A DNA stretch of 5,438 nt, from NCBI GenBank assembly GCA_030045295.1, contig JASIGD010000111.1, positions 1-5,438 of the forward strand, written 5' to 3'. The notes under the pieces were generated by a model that was given only the letters and a program-made list of their open reading frames with translations, did not search any database and was not told the DNA's origin. The DNA is from Streptosporangiaceae bacterium (GTDB taxonomy: Bacteria > Actinomycetota > Actinomycetes > Streptosporangiales > Streptosporangiaceae). A program made the translations under genes and the position numbers. Positions 1-4,971 of this stretch are shown in pieces. Positions within the stretch are counted from its first letter, which is position 1; every line of letters starts with the position of its first letter.

Positions 1-1689
1 GCCGCCGGGAAGCTCGGCGGGAGTGCCGGAAGGCCCGACCGCGGCGTGCTCCTCGCCAGCGGCCTCCGGGCCGTGCCCGTTGCCGTGCCCATCGCCATGC
101 CCGTTCCCGTGACCATCGGCCTCGAGCACGACCGTCTCCGCGAAGGCGCGGTTGGCGATCGTCCTGGCCCGGCCCAAGACCCCGCGCGACTCCGGCGCGG
201 GCACGCCGTTCTCGTCCTCCGAACCAGGCGCGGGCATCAGCGCTGGCACCTTCTTGGCCTCCAGTGGCGCGCGTTCCTCTTCGTCAAGCGGCCGCTCCAC
301 CTCGATGAACTCGCCGTGCGGCAGCTGCCGGATGATGCCGGTTTCCAGGCCGTGCTCGAGCAGCGCCTTGTCCTTACGCTGCAGACCCAGGCAGATACGT
401 CTAGTGACGATAAACGCGACCGCGGGTCCCACGAACACCAGCACCCGCGCGATCCACGTGATCGTGTACAGCGGGATCTGCAGCTTGTCGGCGATGACGT
501 CGTTGGCACCCTCCGCCCACAGGACGCCGTAGAAGGTCACCGCGGCCATACCGGTGGCGGTGCGGATGGGCGCGTTCCTGGGCCGGTCGAGGACGTTGTG
601 ATAGGACTTGTCCCCGGTCGCCCACTGCTCGAAGAACGGCCAGAACGCCGCGCCCCCCAGGATGATGCCGAGCGGCACCGCGAACGGGATGAGTACGCTC
701 AGTGACAGCGTGTGCCCGAGGAAGTTGATCTCCCAGGCGGGCATGACGCGCAGCGCGCCCTCCAGGATGCCCATGTAGAAGTCGGGCTGCGAGGCCGACG
801 AGATGGCCACCGGCGTGTACGGACCGTACAGCCAGATCGGGTTGATCTGGGCGAAGGTGGCGAGCAGCGCGAGCGCCCCGAAGATGAAGAAGAACCACGC
901 CGTGCCCTTGGCGATGAAGTACGGGAAGAACGGCTGGCCGACCACGTTCTTCTCGGTGTTCCCCAGGCCGGGCATCTGGGTGTGCTTCTGGTGGACCATG
1001 ATGAACAGGTGGGCGGTGATCAGCGCGAGGATCAGGCCCGGGATCAGCAGCACGTGGATGATGTACATCCTGGGCACGATCGAGTTACCCGGGTAAGGCC
1101 CGCCGAACAGGAAGAACGCCAGGTACGTCCCGACGATCGGGATGCCTTGCAGCACCCCTTCGAAGATCCGCAGGCCCGCGCCGGACAGCTGGTCGTCGGG
1201 CAGCGAATAGCCGAACAGCCCCTCGACCAGGCCCAGCGAGAACAGCGCGATCCCGATCAGCCAGTTGACCTCGCGGGGCTTGCGGTAGGCGCCGGTGAAG
1301 AAGATGCGCAGCATGTGAATGGTAAGCGCGGCCATGAACAGGTCGGCGGCCCAGTGGTGGATCTGCCGCATCAGCAGCCCGCCGCGGACGTCGAAGCTGA
1401 TGTTCAGCGTCGACTGGTAGGCCTCGCTCATCCGGATCCCGTCGAGCTTGACGTACGAGCCGTGGTAGACCACTTCGGACATGGACGGGACGAAGAACAG
1501 CGAGAGGAACGTCCCGGTCAGCAGCAGGATGACGAACGACCACAGCGCGATCTCACCGAGCAGGAACGACCAGTGGTCGGGGAACACCTTGCGCATCAGC
1601 ACGCGTACTCCGCGCGCGCCGTGGAACCGGTCGTCAAGCCACCCGCCGACGCCGCGCAGGGCGGTCGGCACGTTCACGTCTTCGCTCAT
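1..1689 (-). CDS. qcrB: Cytochrome bc1 (bcc) complex cytochrome b subunit, 3' end outside window
   Basis: Multi-helix membrane subunit that oxidises menaquinol and passes electrons to the Rieske protein and, through two b haems, across the membrane. The frame is open for 563 residues from the ATG at 1689-1687 to the window edge with no stop, so the C-terminus is missing. Haem-ligand histidines are visible: H111 (in QIHHW) with H125, and H212 with H227, spacings of 14 and 15. The Qo-site PEWY motif appears as PDFY at 302-305. A first helix lies near residues 42-66, and the actinobacterial-type GANDVIA segment follows later in the C-terminal helices. After the last helix a hydrophilic tail of over 100 residues ends in a Gly-His repeat. 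The start overlaps the qcrA stop (ATGA) and GGGAG at 1694-1698 lies 4 nt upstream. Family assignment is firm; the length exceeds the roughly 550 residues usual for mycobacterial QcrB. Confidence 0.97.
   Translation of the reverse strand, partial: MSEDVNVPTALRGVGGWLDDRFHGARGVRVLMRKVFPDHWSFLLGEIALWSFVILLLTGTFLSLFFVPSMSEVVYHGSYVKLDGIRMSEAYQSTLNISFDVRGGLLMRQIHHWAADLFMAALTIHMLRIFFTGAYRKPREVNWLIGIALFSLGLVEGLFGYSLPDDQLSGAGLRIFEGVLQGIPIVGTYLAFFLFGGPYPGNSIVPRMYIIHVLLIPGLILALITAHLFIMVHQKHTQMPGLGNTEKNVVGQPFFPYFIAKGTAWFFFIFGALALLATFAQINPIWLYGPYTPVAISSASQPDFYMGILEGALRVMPAWEINFLGHTLSLSVLIPFAVPLGIILGGAAFWPFFEQWATGDKSYHNVLDRPRNAPIRTATGMAAVTFYGVLWAEGANDVIADKLQIPLYTITWIARVLVFVGPAVAFIVTRRICLGLQRKDKALLEHGLETGIIRQLPHGEFIEVERPLDEEERAPLEAKKVPALMPAPGSEDENGVPAPESRGVLGRARTIANRAFAETVVLEADGHGNGHGDGHGNGHGPEAAGEEHAAVGPSGTPAELPGG
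70..117 (-). repeat. 12-bp in-frame repeat encoding a Gly-His-Gly-Asn/Asp tail in QcrB
   Basis: Four in-frame units of 12 bp encode Gly-His-Gly-Asn or Gly-His-Gly-Asp, placing histidines at QcrB residues 527, 531, 535 and 539, with a further histidine at 548. Copies differ at synonymous positions and alternate Asn/Asp codons, so the peptide pattern is better preserved than the DNA. It lies in the hydrophilic tail after the last membrane helix. Metal binding is possible from the histidine spacing but is only inference. Confidence 0.85.
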
Positions 1690-2828
1690 CCGCGCTCCCA
1701 GAAACTCGGGCCGACGGGCTGGGTGAAGTCGCTCTTGGCCACTAGGTACCCCTGCGCGTCGGTGGTCAGCGGCAGCTGCGGCAGCGGCCGCGGCGCCGGG
1801 CCGAAGACCACGGTCGCACCGCTCGACGCGTCAAACGTGGACTGGTGGCAGGGGCACAGGAGATGGTGCGTGGTCTGCTCGTACAGTCCTACCGGGCAGC
1901 CCACGTGCGTGCAGATCCTGGAATAGGCGACGATGTTGTCAACCGTCCAGTTCATCGTGCCGATCAGAGTGTCGCCGGCGTACCTGGTGGGAACGTGCAG
2001 CTGCCCGGGTACGAACCTGATCAAGGTCACCGTGGCCTTGGCCAGGGCATCGGGATTGTCGGTAAAGCCCTCGGGCACGATCGTGATCGCGCTGCCTGGC
2101 GTGCTGAACTCGGCCGGGGTGAGCGGCTGGTTGGTCCCGTAGACGAGCAGCCGCCGACCGGGGCTCCATACGGTGTGCCGCAGGCTCGTGCCGGGCAGCG
2201 GACCTAGGTCGCGCAAGATCACGATCGGGATGACGGCCAGCGGCAGCGTGGCGAGCAATAGCGTGCGCCGGATCAGCGGCCGCTTGAACTGGCTCGCGGC
2301 CGTGCCTTCTTCGAAGTATTCCTGGAAGGAGGCCCGCTCGGCGTCGGTCGAACGCATGCTGTGCCGCTCTTCGACCATCTCGTAGTCCGGCATGACCTGC
2401 CGGACCCAGATCAGCGCGCCGAAGCCGAGGGCGAACAACGCGACGGTCAGCGAGAGGCCCAGGGCCAGGTTGGACCGGAGGACGGCGTCCACCGAGTGGA
2501 CTTCGAGGCCCACGTAGGCCGCGATGAAACCGCAGCCCGCGATGAAGGCGAGGATGAAAGCCGCCGCGATGAGTCTCTCGGCGTTCTTGGCGCGCACCGG
2601 GTAGTCGGGTTCGGTCGGCATCGTCTCGGCGTGCCCTGGCACGGCGACCTCCGCGCCAGCCGCCCCCGCGCCCGCAGCCGGGGTCCGCCCTCGCTCGCCG
2701 TCCCCTGAGCCGAGCAGGGGCGGCGACGGCGGCGGAGTGCCGATCACCCGGCGCGGAGCAGCCGGGACCTCAGAGGCCTCAGAGTCCTCAGGACCCTCGA
2801 GGCCGTGGGTCTCTCCCATGTCGCTCAT
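1686..2828 (-). CDS. qcrA: Rieske iron-sulfur subunit of the cytochrome bcc complex
   Basis: Carries the 2Fe-2S cluster that takes an electron from menaquinol at the QcrB Qo site and hands it to cytochrome c (QcrC). The 380-residue protein has a low-complexity Pro/Gly/Ala-rich N-terminus (about 1-80), helices near 86-107, 120-142 and 189-204, and a C-terminal Rieske domain. Cluster motifs are CTHVGC at 306-311 and CPCHQS at 325-330. C306, H308, C325 and H328 are the expected cluster ligands; C311 and C327 are the expected disulfide. Three helices rather than one is typical of actinobacterial QcrA. Twin arginines R187-R188 precede the third helix, fitting Tat export of the Rieske domain. I chose the ATG at 2828 because it overlaps the qcrC stop as TGATG and has GGAG 5 nt upstream; an upstream ATG at 2924 would add 32 residues inside qcrC. 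The stop overlaps the qcrB start. Confidence 0.96.
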   Translation of the reverse strand: MSDMGETHGLEGPEDSEASEVPAAPRRVIGTPPPSPPLLGSGDGERGRTPAAGAGAAGAEVAVPGHAETMPTEPDYPVRAKNAERLIAAAFILAFIAGCGFIAAYVGLEVHSVDAVLRSNLALGLSLTVALFALGFGALIWVRQVMPDYEMVEERHSMRSTDAERASFQEYFEEGTAASQFKRPLIRRTLLLATLPLAVIPIVILRDLGPLPGTSLRHTVWSPGRRLLVYGTNQPLTPAEFSTPGSAITIVPEGFTDNPDALAKATVTLIRFVPGQLHVPTRYAGDTLIGTMNWTVDNIVAYSRICTHVGCPVGLYEQTTHHLLCPCHQSTFDASSGATVVFGPAPRPLPQLPLTTDAQGYLVAKSDFTQPVGPSFWERG

Positions 2829-3691
2829 CAGTGCTCCGTCCCCGAGGTCCCCGAGGTCCCCGGCGCCCCTGGCGTCCCGGCGGGACCCGAACCCCAGGGT
2901 GCGCGCCGCTTGGCCGTGATCCACATCGCGATCAGCACCAGGAAGCCCATCCCGCCCAGGAAGATGACCAGTCCCTCGGTGACCGGCCCGGTCCGGCCAA
3001 GCGAGAGGCCGCCGGGGTTGGGCTCGGTCCGCGTATCCTCGATGTAGGCGATGATGTCCCGCTTGGCCTGCGGGCTGAGCACGGTGTCAGGGAACACCGG
3101 CATCGCCTCAGGTCCGGTCAGCATCGCCGTGTAAATCTGCTTCGAGGTCGCCTGGGTCAGCGGCGGCGCATCCTTGCCGTAGGTGAGCGCCCCGCCCGCC
3201 CCGGCGAAGCCGTGGCACTGCGCGCAGTTGGCGCTGAACAGCTGCGACCCGACCGCGGTGTTCGCTCCTGCGGTCGATACCTGCTCGTCGGTCGGAACCG
3301 GGGGCCCGCCGCCGACGGACTGGATATAGGCGGCGATGTCCAGGATCTCCTGCTCGGTGAACAGCGTCGGCTTGCGCTCGTTCTCCGCGCCCACCTCCTT
3401 GGCGGGCATGCGGCCGGTGGACATCTGGAAGTACACGGCTGCCCCGCCCGCGCCGATCAGGCTGGGGCCGTTCTCGGTGCCCTGCGCGTCCAGGCCGTGG
3501 CAGCTTGAGCAGGTCGCCTCGAACAGGGCCCTGCCGTTCGCGATGTCCTGCTGCGCGGTGTTCGGCGCCGCCTGGGCGCTCTGACGGGTGAAGGCCCCGT
3601 AAGCCAGCCCGACGACAACGAGCCCGAGCAGCAGTGCCGCGTACCCGGCGAGGGCGGAGCGGCGCCTGCGCCTGGCGTTTATCCAGCTCAC
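2828..3691 (-). CDS. qcrC: Di-haem cytochrome c subunit of the cytochrome bcc complex
   Basis: Membrane-anchored cytochrome c that accepts electrons from the Rieske protein and passes them to the aa3 oxidase, replacing both cytochrome c1 and a soluble cytochrome c. The 287-residue product begins with a short arginine-rich segment (R7-R11) and an anchor or uncleaved signal helix near 13-33. Two cytochrome c domains follow, with haem-attachment motifs CSSCH (61-65) and CAQCH (156-160). M95 (in GRMP) and M197 (in AMPVF) are the likely axial methionines. A C-terminal helix lies near 237-259, then a positive KRR and a cytoplasmic Gly/Thr/Ser/Pro tail with GTS repeats. I start it at GTG 3691-3689, which has AGGGGA 6 nt upstream and lies 14 nt after the ctaE stop. 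An upstream ATG at 3745 would overlap ctaE and adds a prefix of non-family character. Confidence 0.95.
   Translation of the reverse strand: MSWINARRRRRSALAGYAALLLGLVVVGLAYGAFTRQSAQAAPNTAQQDIANGRALFEATCSSCHGLDAQGTENGPSLIGAGGAAVYFQMSTGRMPAKEVGAENERKPTLFTEQEILDIAAYIQSVGGGPPVPTDEQVSTAGANTAVGSQLFSANCAQCHGFAGAGGALTYGKDAPPLTQATSKQIYTAMLTGPEAMPVFPDTVLSPQAKRDIIAYIEDTRTEPNPGGLSLGRTGPVTEGLVIFLGGMGFLVLIAMWITAKRRAPWGSGPAGTPGAPGTSGTSGTEH
2834..2837 (-). promoter_or_regulatory. Ribosome-binding site deciding the qcrA start
   Basis: GGAG on the minus strand sits 5 nt before the ATG at 2828, within the last codons of qcrC. Together with the TGATG stop/start overlap it favours 2828 over the in-frame ATG at 2924, and suggests translational coupling of qcrA to qcrC. 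Confidence 0.7.
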
Positions 3692-3697
3692 TCGCTG

Positions 3698-3703
3698 TCC
3701 CCT
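3698..3703 (-). promoter_or_regulatory. Ribosome-binding site deciding the qcrC GTG start
   Basis: AGGGGA on the minus strand lies in the 14-nt ctaE-qcrC gap, 6 nt before the GTG at 3691. It is the main reason to prefer the GTG over the ATG at 3745. Confidence 0.65.
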
Positions 3704-3705
3704 GA

Positions 3706-4344
3706 CTAATGGATGAGGTAGATGGTGGTGAACAGGCCGATCCACACGACGTCGACGAAGTGCCAGTAGTACGACACGACGATCGCGCTGACCTGCTGTT
3801 CACGCGTGAATGTCTTGGCGGCGTAGGTGCGGCCGAGCAGGAAGATGAACGCGATGAGGCCGCCGATGACGTGCAGCCCGTGGAAGCCGGTGGGGATGTA
3901 GAACACCGAGCCGTACGCCGACGAGCTGAGGGTCAGGTGCTGCTTCCTGATCAGGTCCAGGTACTCATATCCCTGGCCGAGGACGAAGTACAGGCCCATG
4001 AGGAAGGACAGCACGTACCACTCGCGCAGGCCCCAGCTCATCGGGTGGATGATCGACCTGCTGCGCCTGATCTGCCCCCGCTCCACCGCGAACACGCCCA
4101 TCTGGCAGGTGACGCTGGACAGCACCAGGACGATGGTGTTCGTCGCGCTGAGCGCGATGTCCAGGTGCGCTCCCGGCCAGGGCAGGCCCTGGCCCTTGTC
4201 CACCGACCTGATGGTGAAGTACATCGCGAACAGCGCGGCGAAGAACATCAGCTCAGAGGAGAGCCAGATGATGGTGCCCACGCTGACCAGGTTCGGCCTG
4301 CTGGCCGGCGAGCGAGGGGTCCTCTCCGCGGTTGCTGTCGCCAC
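3706..4344 (-). CDS. ctaE: Cytochrome c oxidase (aa3) subunit III
   Basis: Subunit III of the haem-copper terminal oxidase; it binds no redox metal and supports assembly and sustained proton uptake of the catalytic core. The 212-residue protein has five predicted helices (about 21-46, 64-87, 109-127, 147-170 and 188-210), matching short bacterial forms that lack the first two helices of the seven-helix version. Family signatures include the first-helix glutamate E31 in [18 protein letters not shown] at 153-162 and [10 protein letters not shown] at 192-201. The start is GTG 4344-4342: it is the only usual start codon in frame between the upstream stop at 4380-4378 and the conserved first helix. 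No good Shine-Dalgarno sequence precedes it. It is first in the ctaE-qcrCAB operon; oxidase subunits I and II are not in the window. Confidence 0.96.
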   Translation of the reverse strand: MATATAERTPRSPASRPNLVSVGTIIWLSSELMFFAALFAMYFTIRSVDKGQGLPWPGAHLDIALSATNTIVLVLSSVTCQMGVFAVERGQIRRSRSIIHPMSWGLREWYVLSFLMGLYFVLGQGYEYLDLIRKQHLTLSSSAYGSVFYIPTGFHGLHVIGGLIAFIFLLGRTYAAKTFTREQQVSAIVVSYYWHFVDVVWIGLFTTIYLIH

Positions 4345-4379
4345 GAGGCCATTATTACGACAACCTGTAGGCGATCGCT
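4345..4379 (-). promoter_or_regulatory. Candidate ctaE promoter giving a leaderless transcript
   Basis: On the minus strand AATAAT (4356-4351) matches the -10 consensus TATAAT at five of six positions and is a rare AT-rich island in this GC-rich DNA. The usual distance from a -10 element puts transcription start at about 4344, the G of the ctaE GTG codon. The lack of a Shine-Dalgarno sequence fits leaderless translation, which is common in actinobacteria. The -35 position (AGCGAT at a 17-nt spacer) matches poorly, so this is a prediction only. Confidence 0.45.
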
Positions 4380-4381
4380 AC
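4367..4381. promoter_or_regulatory. Palindrome in the divergent intergenic region, possible operator
   Basis: GTAG (4367-4370) and CTAC (4378-4381) flank a 7-nt centre, and the exact 8-bp palindrome GCGATCGC occupies 4371-4378. The two symmetries are offset by half a base, so it is not a clean operator. It overlaps the -35 region of the candidate ctaE promoter and lies 33-47 nt before the receiver-like gene, where a repressor could affect either direction. No regulator is identified, and short GC-rich palindromes arise by chance. Confidence 0.3.
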
Positions 4382-4413
4382 GCGACCCCCACGTTGGTGA
4401 CGGGATCGGTAGC

Positions 4414-4809
4414 ATGCCTGTCATGAAGGTCGTTGTGTACAGCCACGACGCGGATGTCCGGGCCCAGATCAGGCTCGCCATCGGACGTCGGCCCGCGATG
4501 GACGTGCCGGACGCCGAGATCATCGAAGTCGCCACCGAGGCCGCGCTGTTCCGGCTGCTGGACGCGCACGGCGCCGACGTCATGGTGCTGGACGGGGAGG
4601 CGCAGCCGGCCGGCGGGATGGGCGTGTGCCGGCAGGCGAAGGACGAGATCTATGACTGCCCGCCGGTGCTGCTGATCATCGGCCGCGCCGACGACGGCTG
4701 GCTCGCGACCTGGTCCCGGGCTGACGCCGTGATCAGCCACCCCATCGATCCGGTCGCGCTGGCCCACGAGCTGGCCGGCCTGATGCGCGAGCGTGCCGTA
4801 ACCGGCTGA
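4414..4809 (+). CDS. Degenerate response-regulator receiver-like protein
   Basis: A 131-residue stand-alone protein with the length and strand/helix order of a CheY-like receiver and no output domain. The first strand is KVVVYSHD (5-12), where the usual acidic pair is reduced to S10-H11-D12. D60 in VMVLDG fits the phospho-acceptor aspartate. The switch Ser/Thr after strand four is not evident (LLIIGR, 86-91), and the conserved Lys-Pro is His-Pro (H109-P110). This suggests a pseudo-receiver that may not be phosphorylated normally. Role unknown. The ATG at 4414 is preferred: GGGA at 4402-4405 lies 8 nt upstream, whereas the in-frame ATG at 4423 has no such site. The frame stays open upstream to 3709, but that part is antisense to ctaE. 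It is divergent from ctaE and co-directional with trpD 162 nt downstream; its last codons form part of the first copy of a tandem repeat. Confidence 0.75.
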   Translation: MPVMKVVVYSHDADVRAQIRLAIGRRPAMDVPDAEIIEVATEAALFRLLDAHGADVMVLDGEAQPAGGMGVCRQAKDEIYDCPPVLLIIGRADDGWLATWSRADAVISHPIDPVALAHELAGLMRERAVTG

Positions 4810-4914
4810 CCCCGCCGTAACCGGCTGACCCCGCCGTAACCGGCTGACCCCGCCGTAACCGGCTGACCCCGCCGTAACCGGCTGACCCCGCCGTAACCGG
4901 CTGACCCCGCCGTA
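4795..4914. repeat. 19-bp perfect tandem repeat, 6.3 copies
   Basis: Six identical contiguous copies of GCCGTAACCGGCTGACCCC begin at 4795, 4814, 4833, 4852, 4871 and 4890, followed by a partial GCCGTA (4909-4914). Copy 1 includes the last four codons and TGA stop of the receiver-like gene; the others fill most of the gap to trpD. Each unit holds a GCCG-TAAC-CGGC inverted repeat, and CGGC can also pair with the GCCG of the next unit across TGACCCC, so several competing stems are possible. Because 19 is not a multiple of three, the TAA and TGA in the units close all plus-strand frames, while the minus strand has no stop in any frame. Perfect identity points to recent expansion by slippage or unequal recombination. 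There are no spacers, so it is not a CRISPR array. Confidence 0.97.
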
Positions 4915-4930
4915 CTCTTTCTTTTATCCC
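4901..4930 (+). promoter_or_regulatory. Weak candidate trpD promoter using the last repeat copy
   Basis: CTGACC (4901-4906), inside repeat copy 6, resembles a -35 element (TTGACA). The AT-rich tract at 4915-4927 after the array contains TTTTAT (4922-4927, spacer 15) or TATCCC (4925-4930, spacer 18) as possible -10 elements. Neither pairing is ideal, and trpD could instead be read through from the receiver-like gene. Confidence 0.25.
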
Positions 4931-4958
4931 GAACGAGCGTGGTTCCTCGTTCCGAACC
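4931..4958 (+). promoter_or_regulatory. Overlapping inverted repeats in the trpD leader
   Basis: GAACGAG (4931-4937) and CTCGTTC (4946-4952) form a perfect 7-bp stem with an 8-nt loop. GGTTC (4941-4945), within that loop, can pair with GAACC (4954-4958) around another 8-nt loop. The two stems exclude each other because each uses the loop of the other, and they end 2 nt before the AAGGAG ribosome-binding site. This could be a protein-binding palindrome or an RNA switch in the leader; neither is shown. No tryptophan-rich leader peptide is visible. Confidence 0.45.
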
Positions 4959-4960
4959 CC

Positions 4961-4966
4961 AAGGAG
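4961..4966 (+). promoter_or_regulatory. Strong ribosome-binding site for trpD
   Basis: AAGGAG lies 5 nt before the ATG at 4972. It decides the start against an in-frame GTG at 4939, which would add 11 residues, has no such site and lies inside the leader hairpins. Confidence 0.85.
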
Positions 4967-4971
4967 CTGCG

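Noticed and set aside
712..1926. 404-residue plus-strand open frame
   Set aside because: It is antisense to qcrB and the qcrA 3' end, rich in Arg/Asp/Gln/His as expected of shadow frames in GC-rich DNA, and has no recognisable domain.
2829..2924. Longer QcrA start at ATG 2924
   Set aside because: It would overlap qcrC by 97 nt; the ATG at 2828 has a ribosome-binding site and the TGATG overlap.
2831..3508. 225-residue plus-strand frame
   Set aside because: Antisense to qcrC, whose two CXXCH motifs and anchors make the minus strand the coding one.
3709..4413. Upstream extension of the receiver-like gene frame
   Set aside because: The frame stays open from 3709 but lies antisense to ctaE with shadow-like composition. 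Receiver homology begins only at about 4414, where GGGA gives a ribosome-binding site.
4795..4914. CRISPR array
   Set aside because: The 19-bp units are directly adjacent with no unique spacers, and no cas genes are present.
4795..4914. G-quadruplex on the minus strand
   Set aside because: GGGG tracts recur but with 15-nt loops, too long for a convincing quadruplex.
4939..4971. Longer TrpD start at GTG 4939
   Set aside because: In frame, but without a ribosome-binding site and within the hairpins; AAGGAG before 4972 is decisive.
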